This document shows, piece by piece, positions 8,827-17,738 of a stretch of DNA of 32,141 nucleotides. The stretch is from Verrucomicrobia bacterium Opi.OSU.00C (GTDB taxonomy: Bacteria; Verrucomicrobiota; Verrucomicrobiia; Opitutales; PNEW01): assembly GCA_002922725.1 (NCBI GenBank), contig PNEW01000015.1:1-32141 (forward strand), in the 5' to 3' direction. The position numbers were made by a program, and so were the translations under genes. Under the pieces are notes generated by a model. That model was not told the origin of the DNA. It did not search any database and saw only the letters and a list, made by a program, of their open reading frames with translations. Position 1 is the first letter of the stretch; every line of letters begins with the position of its first letter.

Positions 8827-9250
8827 AAAATGTGAAATCCTTGTGATATCGCAATTTAAAATTTAACTAGCATGTAATTAAAGCATAAAATACGAGGATA
8901 AACTAGCCAATGACTATAAAAGACTTACCTGCATTCTTAATTAAATATGTAAGTCTTAAATCACACTTAAATTATGATGCACGAATCCAATTATTACGTA
9001 AATATTGGGTACATGAGAAGACTTATAATAACAAAAATAATTCTTATTCCTTAAAGGTATATAAAGACTCATCCATCGATTTATTTTAGGATTATTAGCA
9101 ACAGAATTCAAGCTGAGTTTAAAATATTTGTCTTTCTTTTGATACAACTCCCCTACTTCTCCACTTTTGGATTATCGATTTGAATATTCTATATTTATTT
9201 TATAAGCTATTACAAAAGGATTGTAATTAGGAAGCTTTGAGTAGTTTAAT
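8827..9250. other. Divergent promoter region between the sugar importer operon and the FMN reductase gene
   Basis: These 424 bases separate two divergently transcribed units and must hold both promoters. The DNA is very AT-rich, so promoter-like hexamers are too common to choose between. No strong palindromic operator or riboswitch-like structure is evident. An open frame at 8956-9147 (minus) has biased, repetitive composition and no family features, and is judged non-coding. Confidence 0.4.
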
Positions 9251-9799
9251 ATGCAATTTATGAATCTGATTGTAATAAGTTGCAGCCTGAACAGTGAGAG
9301 TAAAAGTTCAGCTTTGGCACAATTTGTCTACCGAGAACTAAAAGACTCTGAATATAATGTAGATCACATAGTACTTATGGGATTGAATCTCCCTACCTGT
9401 GATGGTAGCTCCTGCTATAGTAATGAAAAAGTTGTTATTGTAAGTGAGAAAATAAAAAAAGCTGCAGGCATTCTCATAGCCACGCCAATATACAATTATG
9501 ATGTGAGCGCGGCCACTAAGAACCTTGTTGAATTAACTGGAAAAGCATGGAATGAAAAAATAGTAGGATTTATGTGTGCAGCTGGTGGATATGGTAGTTA
9601 TATGTCTGTTATGCCTTTTGCTAACTCACTCATGCTTGATTATCGGTGTACTATTATACCACGTTTTGTATATACCACTTCTGAAGATTTCAATGATAAC
9701 AATATACAAAATCAAAAAATAAATAAAAGGCTTCAAGAATTAAGCAATGACTTTCTACACTATTCAAAAATATTTGGTATTAAAAAGGACTCTAGATAA
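9251..9799 (+). CDS. NAD(P)H-dependent FMN reductase-like flavoprotein
   Basis: This is a flavodoxin-fold oxidoreductase of the NADPH-dependent FMN reductase family (SsuE/ArsH/azoreductase-like). The FMN-phosphate loop is SCSLNSESKSS (residues 10-20), followed by ATPIYNYDVSAATKNLVE (78-94), which contacts the flavin, and AAGGYGSYMS (110-119), the second flavin loop. At 182 residues it has family length and no signal peptide, so it is cytosolic. Two in-frame ATGs are possible, at 9251 and 9260; the second starts closer to the first strand (MNLIVISCS). It is alone on the plus strand, converging with the family-1 binding protein gene. Such proteins reduce free flavin, quinones or metal ions; the substrate here is unknown. 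Confidence 0.82.
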   Translation: MQFMNLIVISCSLNSESKSSALAQFVYRELKDSEYNVDHIVLMGLNLPTCDGSSCYSNEKVVIVSEKIKKAAGILIATPIYNYDVSAATKNLVELTGKAWNEKIVGFMCAAGGYGSYMSVMPFANSLMLDYRCTIIPRFVYTTSEDFNDNNIQNQKINKRLQELSNDFLHYSKIFGIKKDSR

Positions 9800-9919
9800 G
9801 TTTAGCCCCAATGTAGTTAAGTCCACGCAGTATACGATAATAAATATTTTGTTATTCAAATAGTATAGAATATTGGACCAATGCCTTTTGAATCATCCTC
9901 GATTCATTTATAAATGATT

Positions 9920-11542
9920 TCATATATCACTATATGCAAGTCTCACTGTCTCTTTATACTTTTTTCGAAAATGATTTGAAAGTTTTTTTGCCATAATAAC
10001 TTCTTCAATTTCATTTCGAGAGTTGACTGCTTTCTTTATTGGACCTTGAGCATGTGAGTAATCAATAGCTGATAAATTACTGAAGGTCTCAAAAGCTTCG
10101 TCGGGAAAATTATTGTCAATTAATGCTAACCAGGCTTCTTTTAGTTCTTTATGAACATCAATAAATGCCACTTTAATGATAAATCGTAATTCATTAAACA
10201 AAGGTCCTGTCCATTTACTTTTATAGGTAAATTCCCCTGCTTCGTGATATGGATTAACATCGGGATCTGAACGAAAAGATTTAAAATGATCAGCGTAAAG
10301 TTCCTTTCTTATAGGTGGCCTTCTAAGCGCGTATTTTTGAGGCCCTCCTGGCTCATTTACTTTAAAGTTCCAGAGCTTTTGGCCTTCAATAGATAACACA
10401 TAAGTTATAAACTCACGAGCTAGTTCAATATTTTTCGCACCACGAAAAATAGCAATAGGATCTACAGATACTGCAGACCCATTTCTCGGCATTATAAAAC
10501 CAAATCTGTCACTACCTGAACGATGCCTAATGAGTTCCTCTTGATACCGTCCATAAAAATCAATACTCATCCCAGCAGCACAATCACCATTTGAAACATC
10601 AATTGAAATTTTAGTTGCTGAATCGGTAAAATACCGAGCATTGGCAGCTATTTGCTGGATCAATTGTATTCCTTTAAGCCAACCATCGTGTATTGCTTGA
10701 TCCTCTAAACCTACGGGCATATGAGGTTCTCTTTCTTTATAGTTTTTCAAGGTTATTTGCATTTGCTGTTGTACAATCATTTCAAATGCTTTATTAACAG
10801 AACCACTTTTGGTCGGATCAGCAGATGCAATTTCACCTACGTATCTTGGATTAGTAAGATAGTTCCAGTTCATTGGTAGACTATCAATATCTAGACGCTG
10901 ATGTGAATCTCGATTGTATATAATTCCAAAAGTAGATAGGACTGTACCTATCCATCGTCCATCTCTATCCCAAAATGGTTCACCCGCAAATAGATTAGGT
11001 ATCCCATCTTTACCAAACCATTCCGGGTATCGATCAAGCAGCTCACTGTCGATTATTCGTCCTGCACGCGATTGCTGGATAAAATCGTAACTTCCTCCAC
11101 CAAAAAAGATGTCAATTCCACAACCCACATTAGATTCAAGAAAATAACGACGTGCTAGTTTAGCAACCGAGCCTTCATCTGTTAAATTATCTTTATCCAA
11201 CTGATAATTTGTGAAATTATCTTGTACTTCTAGACTCCATTTTCGATTTAGTTCTTTCTCCCAATAGTTACGAAAAGAATTTGTGTATTCAGAATTAATA
11301 AATCGAACTATCTCACTCGTTCCTCCCGGAGTACGCCAGTCAATCTCCACATCTAAACCGGTATTCTTTTTATACCATTTTTTAAACCCTTTTGAAAACT
11401 CATACCTAATAGAAGCTAGATGTGGAGATACAATGACTAGTATATCATCAGGACGAGATACCTCTTCATCTTCATTTTGCAAAATAAAAGGAGTAACAAG
11501 AATGAGTATAATTAATCCTAAAAATAAAAATATTTGCTTCAT
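9920..11542 (-). CDS. Extracellular solute-binding protein, family 1 (iron/AfuA-like ABC binding protein)
   Basis: This is a large periplasmic binding protein of 540 residues. The N terminus is a hydrophobic signal or anchor (residues 4-21) with no lipobox Cys. The mature part starts with DDILVIVSPHLASIRYEFSK, and features such as GIIYNRDS, PMNWNYLTNPRYVGEIASADP and REFITYVLSIEGQKLW are typical of family 1 binding proteins of the Fe(III)/spermidine-like group. It starts 2 bases after the stop of the ATPase gene, so the two are translationally coupled. No permease gene is adjacent on either side. It is longer than the common 330-450 residues because of an insert around residues 90-135 and a C-terminal helical tail. 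Substrate could be a metal ion, polyamine or sugar; the sequence does not decide. Confidence 0.8.
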   Translation of the reverse strand: MKQIFLFLGLIILILVTPFILQNEDEEVSRPDDILVIVSPHLASIRYEFSKGFKKWYKKNTGLDVEIDWRTPGGTSEIVRFINSEYTNSFRNYWEKELNRKWSLEVQDNFTNYQLDKDNLTDEGSVAKLARRYFLESNVGCGIDIFFGGGSYDFIQQSRAGRIIDSELLDRYPEWFGKDGIPNLFAGEPFWDRDGRWIGTVLSTFGIIYNRDSHQRLDIDSLPMNWNYLTNPRYVGEIASADPTKSGSVNKAFEMIVQQQMQITLKNYKEREPHMPVGLEDQAIHDGWLKGIQLIQQIAANARYFTDSATKISIDVSNGDCAAGMSIDFYGRYQEELIRHRSGSDRFGFIMPRNGSAVSVDPIAIFRGAKNIELAREFITYVLSIEGQKLWNFKVNEPGGPQKYALRRPPIRKELYADHFKSFRSDPDVNPYHEAGEFTYKSKWTGPLFNELRFIIKVAFIDVHKELKEAWLALIDNNFPDEAFETFSNLSAIDYSHAQGPIKKAVNSRNEIEEVIMAKKLSNHFRKKYKETVRLAYSDI

Positions 11543-11544
11543 AA

Positions 11545-12615
11545 TTAATCCTGAAGCACAATAACATCGTCAATGTCTACACACGCATATAATTTAATCT
11601 GTCGTGACACCTTGAGTAATTGTGGATTCAGTTCAAATATTTTTAGAGTTATATCACCACTTAAAAAAATATATTGTCCAATTTCACCATAATATATACT
11701 TTCATTTATATTCCCTTCGAAACAATTGTGACGCAATCTCTCCCTTTTGATGCGAATAGTTTCTGGTCGAATAGAAAGTGTTACTTCTGATCCCTCAATA
11801 GTAGCAATTTTAATATTAGGTAATATACCATGGATATTGCCTGAAGATGTTTTGATGAGAACTTTATTCCCTTCCCTCTTTACAATTGTTCCTTTTAAAA
11901 AATTTGTTTCCCCAATGAAATCTGCGACGAATGAATTTTTTGGATACTTATATATTTCATGTGGGCTACCAATTTGTAAAACTTTTCCTTCATGTAAGAT
12001 TGCAATACGGTCGGCAATTGATAATGCTTCTTTTTGATCGTGAGTAACATATATAGTTGTAAGATTGTATTCTTTACAAACACGTCGAATTTCCATCCGC
12101 ATTTCAAGGCGCAATTTAGCATCAAGGTTAGAAAGTGGTTCATCCAGGAGTAAACATTGGGGACGTATAACCAAAGCGCGTGCTAGAGCGACCCTTTGTT
12201 GTTGGCCCCCTGAAAGTTGATTCGGTTTACGTTCGGCATAATTTTGCATTTCTACTGCTTTCAAAGCAGCTAAAACTCTCTCCTTTATTAGTCCTTTTTT
12301 TAACTTTTTCTGTTCAAGTCCAAAACTTACATTTTGGGTAACGGTCATATGTGGCCACAATGCATAATTTTGAAAAACCATACCTGTATTTCTCTTATAG
12401 GGTTCAACAGCAGTAACATCCTTATTATCAAAAAATACTTGTCCTTGGTCAGGTATATGAAATCCTGCGATTGTTCTAAGCAAAGTCGTTTTACCACAAC
12501 CGCTTGGACCAAGTAGAAAGAATAATTCACCGGGTTCAATGAGAAGATCAACAGCCTCAAGCGCAGTAATACTGTCAAATTTCTTTACCACTTTTCGGAC
12601 AGACACCGAAATCAT
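11545..12615 (-). CDS. ABC transporter ATP-binding protein with C-terminal TOBE-like region (PotA/FbpC/UgpC type)
   Basis: This is a single-domain ABC ATPase driving an importer. Walker A is GPSGCGKT (36-43), Q-loop Q82, signature LSGGQ (134-138), Walker B with DEP (158-160), D-loop SNLDAK and switch His192 in YVTHDQKEALSIADRI. After about residue 240 comes a TOBE-like beta-rich tail (GETNFLKGTIVKREGNKVLI and LSIRPETIRI), which marks importers of the polyamine, iron and oligosaccharide groups and often has a regulatory role. At 356 residues the length is normal. It is the first gene of a two-gene unit with the binding protein 2 bases downstream. The membrane subunit expected in such a cluster is missing here and must be encoded elsewhere or be lost. 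Confidence 0.92.
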   Translation of the reverse strand: MISVSVRKVVKKFDSITALEAVDLLIEPGELFFLLGPSGCGKTTLLRTIAGFHIPDQGQVFFDNKDVTAVEPYKRNTGMVFQNYALWPHMTVTQNVSFGLEQKKLKKGLIKERVLAALKAVEMQNYAERKPNQLSGGQQQRVALARALVIRPQCLLLDEPLSNLDAKLRLEMRMEIRRVCKEYNLTTIYVTHDQKEALSIADRIAILHEGKVLQIGSPHEIYKYPKNSFVADFIGETNFLKGTIVKREGNKVLIKTSSGNIHGILPNIKIATIEGSEVTLSIRPETIRIKRERLRHNCFEGNINESIYYGEIGQYIFLSGDITLKIFELNPQLLKVSRQIKLYACVDIDDVIVLQD

Positions 12616-12747
12616 AATGTCTTATCTGAACGTCACTTAGGCTTCTGTCAAAATAAAAGGATTCTAAATAAACGAGAATTATTTAAAATCTATTGAAATT
12701 GGCGTTTGAGCTCCATAAAAGTAAAGTACATTAATCAATAAGCCACA

Positions 12748-13293
12748 ATGAGAGAAGATCTAGAAGAGATATATTATACTAAACAAGATATCAAAACCCG
12801 AGTTTCTGAATTAGGTGAGCAAATAACTAAAGTTTACAAAGGGTATGATGAAATTACTATCATATCAATCATCAATGGAGCAATTTATTTTACAGTAGAT
12901 ATCCTGAGAAATATTAATGTTCCTATTCGCTTAGACTGTATACGAGTATCCAGCTACGGTAGCAAACCATACCCTGATAAAAAACCAGAAATTAGTGTTA
13001 GCATTCGCCTCGGCATCAAAAATCAGCATGTCCTTCTCATTGATGATATACTTGATACTGGCAATACAATATCTATGGTCTATGATTACCTAAATAAATG
13101 CAATCCTTCATCACTGTTAACCTGTATATTGCTCGAAAAAGATTGTCCTCGTGAAACTTCATTTAAAGCTGACTTTATTGGATTCAAGGTCCCTGATAAA
13201 TTTATTGTCGGCTATGGCCTAGACTATGCAGAACGTTACCGCAACCTTCCCTATATTGGCAGCCTCAAAACTGAATTACTTAACCCTGTTTAA
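12748..13293 (+). CDS. hpt: Hypoxanthine phosphoribosyltransferase
   Basis: This is a purine salvage enzyme that joins hypoxanthine or guanine to PRPP to give IMP or GMP in the cytosol. The PRPP-binding motif VLLIDDILDTGNTI spans residues 95-108. The SSYG flexible-loop motif is at 68-71, INGAIYF at 42-48 forms part of the pyrophosphate site, and the end carries the guanine-contact region DKFIVGYGLDYAERYRNLPYIG. At 181 residues the length is typical. The gene is divergent from the ABC ATPase, and the SIS-domain gene follows 75 bases downstream. A weak promoter match lies upstream (TTGAAA at 12693, TAAAAG at 12716, 17-base spacing), not strong enough to annotate separately. Family assignment is firm; base preference is not proven by sequence. 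Confidence 0.92.
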   Translation: MREDLEEIYYTKQDIKTRVSELGEQITKVYKGYDEITIISIINGAIYFTVDILRNINVPIRLDCIRVSSYGSKPYPDKKPEISVSIRLGIKNQHVLLIDDILDTGNTISMVYDYLNKCNPSSLLTCILLEKDCPRETSFKADFIGFKVPDKFIVGYGLDYAERYRNLPYIGSLKTELLNPV

Positions 13294-13368
13294 TAAGCAC
13301 TTGATATTGCAATAATTATTGCATCTATAAAATAAGCAACATCAGTAATAATACCTATACTGAATAAA

Positions 13369-14094
13369 ATGAATTTAACAAATGATTATTATAAATTTTT
13401 TGGTGAAATTACTACCGCTGTTTACAAGAAGAATCAGTCAACGATACAAAAACTAGGAGTTATCATAGGTCAATCGATTGCCAATGGAGGAATACTACAC
13501 ACATTTGGTAGCGGACACTCTGGTATCATTGCTCAAGAGATTATTCACCGTGCAGGTGGCTTAGTTCCAGTAAGTGCCATCGTAGATCCCACCGGAGGTT
13601 GGGTTGAAACTATTCCTGGATATGGCACTAAGCTTATCCAACGTCACCACTACACTTATCAATTAAAGGAAAATGAAATTATCATCATTATATCGAATTC
13701 AGGTAAAAATTCCGTTCCTCTTGAGGTCGCTTTACAATGTAAAAAACTTGGACTTATTCTAGTTGCGGTAACGAGTGTTGAAATGTCACAAAGTGTTCAA
13801 CCAAATCCTTTAATTAATAAGAAGCTTTATGAGATTTCTAACTTTGTTCTTGATAATTGCGGTATTATTGGAGATGCAGCAATTGAAATCCCTGGACAAC
13901 CTGATAAAATTGGTCCTACTTCGACCATAACAGGAGCCTTACTCCTTAATTTAGTTGCAATGGAAACAATACAATATTTAGTCCAAAATAAGATACCTCC
14001 ACCAATATATAGAAGTGCAAATTTACCGGGAGCACGAGATTTCAACGAAAAAATATCATCTAAATATAAGAACCGTTTAAGCAGACCACTTTAA
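13369..14094 (+). CDS. SIS-domain sugar isomerase-like protein (UPF0309/SIS_2 type)
   Basis: This 241-residue protein is built around one SIS (sugar isomerase) domain, the fold that binds phosphosugars. The phosphosugar loop is FGSGHS (46-51), a second serine-rich loop SNSGKNSVPLE spans 109-119, and the strand VAVTS follows at 132-136. These resemble the UPF0309 group, which is related to phosphoheptose isomerase and N-acetylglucosamine-phosphate enzymes. Residues between the loops (GGLVPVSAIVDPTGGW) are also typical of that group. It is cytosolic, with no membrane segments. It is the second gene after hpt and converges with the hydratase gene, with only 8 bases between the stops. The reaction and substrate are unknown. 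Confidence 0.8.
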   Translation: MNLTNDYYKFFGEITTAVYKKNQSTIQKLGVIIGQSIANGGILHTFGSGHSGIIAQEIIHRAGGLVPVSAIVDPTGGWVETIPGYGTKLIQRHHYTYQLKENEIIIIISNSGKNSVPLEVALQCKKLGLILVAVTSVEMSQSVQPNPLINKKLYEISNFVLDNCGIIGDAAIEIPGQPDKIGPTSTITGALLLNLVAMETIQYLVQNKIPPPIYRSANLPGARDFNEKISSKYKNRLSRPL

Positions 14095-14102
14095 AACATT
14101 GG

Positions 14103-14939
14103 TTAATCGACTACAAAGCTAATACACCCAAGTTTAACAAAATCAGCTACATATTTACCAGGTCTTGCTGGTAAAATATTCCCCATTGAGCCAGTCAATA
14201 AAACATGTCCTGGTTCTAGGGTCCATCCTTGATTAACAGTATTATTAACAAGCCATAGAGCAGCCTCCCATGGATCCCCAAGAACATCACTACCAGAACC
14301 TTGACTTACAAGCTCTTCCTCTTTCCACAAGAAAAATAATATTTTTTTCAAGTCATATTCGATATGACTCCTATGCCTACCTATAATACATCCATAGGCA
14401 GAAACATTATTGGCAATTACGTCTACTCCTTTTATTTCTGAAATTTTTTCAAAGGTAAGATTGGTTATTTCAATAGCAGGAACTACTGCTTTGATTCTTT
14501 TTTTTAAAATCTCAATTTGGCTAATTGGTTTATTAATCTGTTCTCCTATAATAAAGCCTATTTCAACTTCAAGCATAAGCTTTTCATCCAAATCGAGTTT
14601 AATACTCGTCTCAGTTTTTCTATTACCAGAGCCAAAAAGTACACCTGATACGGGATTATTTATCTTAAGTCGTTTCTGTATATTTACGTTAGTAAGACCT
14701 GCCTTAAACCCCATTATTTGTTCATCTAATAATCTGAGTTTAACATAAGACTTTTGCACCCTGTATGCTGATATTTCTGTTAAAGCAGGATTCATTACAG
14801 AAAGTATTGGTAAAGGCCTCTTATTTAAATGAGCTTCATAAATTCTCATTGCCATAGATTCAATATTCGTAGTCCCATGTCCTTGAAGTTTAAGAGAAAA
14901 GACAACAAATGTAATTATGGCTAAATCTTTAAATCTCAT
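14103..14939 (-). CDS. 2-keto-4-pentenoate hydratase-like protein (MhpD/FAH superfamily) with putative signal peptide
   Basis: MhpD-type enzymes add water to 2-keto-4-pentenoate-like acids, or act as decarboxylases in the same fold. Metal ligands are visible: E124 and E126 in MLEVEIGFII and E157 in VPAIEI. The active-site lysine motif GFKAGLT (K79), ANNVSAYGCIIG, and LGDPWEAALWLVN are also family-typical. The unusual part is residues 1-22, a short basic start followed by the hydrophobic LAIITFVVFSL, which looks like a signal peptide or anchor; cytosolic MhpD proteins lack this. A later Met (29 or 31) would give a normal-length cytosolic protein, but the first ATG has a good GAGG Shine-Dalgarno sequence a few bases upstream. 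It lies 6 bases after the kelch-SSS transporter stop, so the two form an operon. Confidence 0.8.
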   Translation of the reverse strand: MRFKDLAIITFVVFSLKLQGHGTTNIESMAMRIYEAHLNKRPLPILSVMNPALTEISAYRVQKSYVKLRLLDEQIMGFKAGLTNVNIQKRLKINNPVSGVLFGSGNRKTETSIKLDLDEKLMLEVEIGFIIGEQINKPISQIEILKKRIKAVVPAIEITNLTFEKISEIKGVDVIANNVSAYGCIIGRHRSHIEYDLKKILFFLWKEEELVSQGSGSDVLGDPWEAALWLVNNTVNQGWTLEPGHVLLTGSMGNILPARPGKYVADFVKLGCISFVVD

Positions 14940-14945
14940 ATTTCC

Positions 14946-17543
14946 TCAATCGTTGCTTTCTTTAGGAAGGGTAAATATAGTAAACCCATCAGCTAGGTTT
15001 TTATTACCACCTGTAGCTACACTCGCCAAGTACCCAACTACGATACAGGTTCCTGAGCTAACTAGCCCATAGATAAAAAAATGTAAAGGCGTATATCTTT
15101 GTATGAAGAATATGGCTATAGCACTTGCAATGATCCCTATGCATGTTCCAATTCCATTAGCTCTATTCGTAAACATTCCAAGCCAAAATACTCCGATTAG
15201 AGAACCCCCAAATAGACCATGATAAATACTCATCAGATCGATTAATGATGGAATATTGGTCGTCGTAAATATAAATGCCATTGCCGTACCAAATACACCA
15301 AAAATAATGGTTAACCAACGTGCCAATTTTAGTCCTTCATGGTCAGTAATGGTTTCCTTAAACCTCCGATAGTCTATGACAATACTTGTTGCGAGACTGT
15401 TCATGCTACTATCCATACTCGACATTGAAGCAGAAAAAATCGCCGCTATAATAAACCCAGATATTCCGATTGGTAAATTTTGGACTACAAACCAGGGAAC
15501 GATGCCATCAGTAATAAGAACTGGATTTAGTTCTTCTGGTCGAGCATGATAGTAAGCAAATATTGCAGAACCTATATAAAAAAAAAGGAAAGAGGCAGGA
15601 AGAGATATTATCGCTCCAATGGCTAAAGCTTTACGGGCTGATTTTTCATCCTTTGTTGTTAGCCAACGTTGAACTTCAACTTGATCTCCGGAAGCAGTGG
15701 GGATAACCATCGATGTAAAACTCGCTAAAATAATTACAAACAGCGATGAAGTTCGCACATCCCAACCTTTATTTACCCAATTGAAATTATTTTGGGTGCT
15801 GCATATTTCAATAAATTGAGAAATTCCATCATCAAGGCTTAAAACTGTTATTATAAGAATTATAAAAGCACCGGCATAGAAAACAATCACTTGCAATACG
15901 TCAGTCCAAATAACTGCTTCAATTCCACCCAACACAGTATAAACTGTGCAGAGTAGTCCCATCGAAAGAATACAAAAATAAACATTGAGTCCTGTTGCAG
16001 CTGAAAGTGCAATCGCTGGTAGATAAAGAACTATCCCCATTCGACCCAACTGTACGATAATAAATGTAAGGCTACCAAAAAGTCTCACTAATATATTAAA
16101 TCGCATTTCTAAATATTCATAAGTCGTGGTAACAAATAAACGACGGAAAAAAGGAAGCAGTAGATACATCTGTACGATAATCACGATCGGTAAAGACAAA
16201 CGAAGGAGAAAGTAAACCCAATCCGTAGAATATACCTTGGCCGGCGTACTAATATAAGTAGCTGCACTTAAACCCGTACCAATTATACTTAACCCCACTG
16301 CCCACCAAGGCACTTGTCGCCCCCCAAGAAAATAGTCTTGTGTTGTTTTTTCCTTCTTAGAAAAATAGACTCCCAAAACAACTAAGCCGAGGAAATAGGC
16401 TATAAGGAATGAATAATCAATAACTCCAAAACGACTTTTCTTCAATATTGTTCTCGCTTTAAAAAGTCCTCCAACTGAATCATTCATACTTAGTAAATAA
16501 ATATCATCACCCGACAAAATTACTTCTCCAGCTGAAATATTAGCTGGTAAGTTATCCATTTTAACCCACGTATTGGTGAAGGTGTGATAAGCTAACACTT
16601 CAGAACGAAAACTGTTTACTTTCGGTGAAAAAGAATTTAGAAAATGGTCTCTTTCACCATCATAACCACCATACATTAGTATATGGGATTGGCCTACTTT
16701 ACTACCATTAGCGCCAAAGATAGGCCAGGGTGAATCCGAAATCTTGTCCCATCGGGATTGTACATCAGCACTAGGATTATAGCGATATCCGTCAATCAAT
16801 TCTTTTATAATTGGCGGATGTTTTTCTATATTTGTAATCCCCAAACCGCTTGTAAGGTACAAATTTTCATAAAAACCATCATGCTGTACCGTTGCTACTG
16901 CATGCATACGCGCTGGTCCTGGCCAAGTTTCTAAAATTTCCCATCTATTATCTTTTGAGGATAGATCTAATGACCAAAAATTATTTAATGCTTGAGGATT
17001 CCTTAGTGAATCTATTCCTCCTGCAACAAATACTGACCCGCTAATAATAGCCGCTGCTGAATAGGATCTAGGACCAGGAAGAGACGGAAATTCTTGTTTA
17101 TCAATCTTTTTATTAACTGGATCCCAAGTTAAAAGAAACACGTCAGAATAAGACTTTTTTTCATCTCGTCCTCCAATACAGAGAAGTCCTTTATCGAAAG
17201 GTACTGTAGCTCCATAAGCTAAAGGGTATTCAAGTTTGAAACTAGAATAAATATTATATTTCGAATCTGCATTTCTTTCGAGAACGATGATGCTAGTTTG
17301 TATTAACTCTCCTTCGACCCCACCCGCAATAATAAGTGCTCCATTACTCTCTCCTGAAAAGGCCCCCGCCTTAACAGCCATACTTGACAGCTCACCTAAA
17401 TCAGTCCATTGGTGAACCTCTTCTTCTGAGCTTTTTAATTCAAATTCAGCGCCAGACAACAAGATATTGCTGATTATTAAAAGACAAAATAATGGTAATC
17501 TTTTTTGTATGATCGGTATGGACGTTAAATTTAAGATCAGCAA
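14946..17543 (-). CDS. Sodium:solute symporter (SSS/SLC5 family) fused to an N-terminal kelch-type beta-propeller
   Basis: This is an 865-residue fusion. Residues 16-32 are a hydrophobic signal segment. Residues 45-365 hold about six kelch-like repeats, with recurring glycine pairs followed by an aromatic or Trp blade end (IIAGGVEGE, LCIGGRDEK, VFVAGGIDS, YLTSGLG, LMYGGYDGE), as in NanM-type mutarotases. Residues 374-865 form an SSS symporter with about 13 membrane helices and the motifs DYFLGGRQVPWWAVGLSIIG, GGIEAVIWTDVLQ and FSASMSSMDSSMNS. The propeller should lie outside the membrane, where it could bind the solute or change its anomeric form before Na+-driven uptake. It is first in an operon with the hydratase and divergent from the aldolase gene. 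A sialic-acid-like sugar acid is a plausible substrate by analogy with NanM neighbours of SSS transporters, but this is inference. Confidence 0.88.
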   Translation of the reverse strand: MLILNLTSIPIIQKRLPLFCLLIISNILLSGAEFELKSSEEEVHQWTDLGELSSMAVKAGAFSGESNGALIIAGGVEGELIQTSIIVLERNADSKYNIYSSFKLEYPLAYGATVPFDKGLLCIGGRDEKKSYSDVFLLTWDPVNKKIDKQEFPSLPGPRSYSAAAIISGSVFVAGGIDSLRNPQALNNFWSLDLSSKDNRWEILETWPGPARMHAVATVQHDGFYENLYLTSGLGITNIEKHPPIIKELIDGYRYNPSADVQSRWDKISDSPWPIFGANGSKVGQSHILMYGGYDGERDHFLNSFSPKVNSFRSEVLAYHTFTNTWVKMDNLPANISAGEVILSGDDIYLLSMNDSVGGLFKARTILKKSRFGVIDYSFLIAYFLGLVVLGVYFSKKEKTTQDYFLGGRQVPWWAVGLSIIGTGLSAATYISTPAKVYSTDWVYFLLRLSLPIVIIVQMYLLLPFFRRLFVTTTYEYLEMRFNILVRLFGSLTFIIVQLGRMGIVLYLPAIALSAATGLNVYFCILSMGLLCTVYTVLGGIEAVIWTDVLQVIVFYAGAFIILIITVLSLDDGISQFIEICSTQNNFNWVNKGWDVRTSSLFVIILASFTSMVIPTASGDQVEVQRWLTTKDEKSARKALAIGAIISLPASFLFFYIGSAIFAYYHARPEELNPVLITDGIVPWFVVQNLPIGISGFIIAAIFSASMSSMDSSMNSLATSIVIDYRRFKETITDHEGLKLARWLTIIFGVFGTAMAFIFTTTNIPSLIDLMSIYHGLFGGSLIGVFWLGMFTNRANGIGTCIGIIASAIAIFFIQRYTPLHFFIYGLVSSGTCIVVGYLASVATGGNKNLADGFTIFTLPKESND

Positions 17544-17738
17544 TTATTTTAAATTCACCTCAATGCAAACAAACTGACAAGCTTTAAATACTACTACCAT
17601 ATCCCCCCTTTCCTTTATATATGGAATAATATCCAATCTCGATTTAATTATAAATAATATTAATTATGTTGAAAAATATTTATTTTTATAAAGATGCTAT
17701 TTCTGCTTAATTAATTGTAGCCTTAATTTAAAAATACC

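Noticed and set aside
8956-9147. 63-residue minus-strand ORF in the divergent promoter region
   Set aside because: No family features, Asn/Tyr/Ile-rich low-information composition, and it sits where promoters for both neighbours must be.
9904-9917. 14-bp palindrome TCATTTATAAATGA next to the binding protein stop
   Set aside because: AT-rich, no T-tract, and expected by chance; not called a terminator.
12693-12721. Promoter-like TTGAAA / 17 bases / TAAAAG before hpt
   Set aside because: Only four of six matches in the -10 box; in AT-rich intergenic DNA this is not discriminating.
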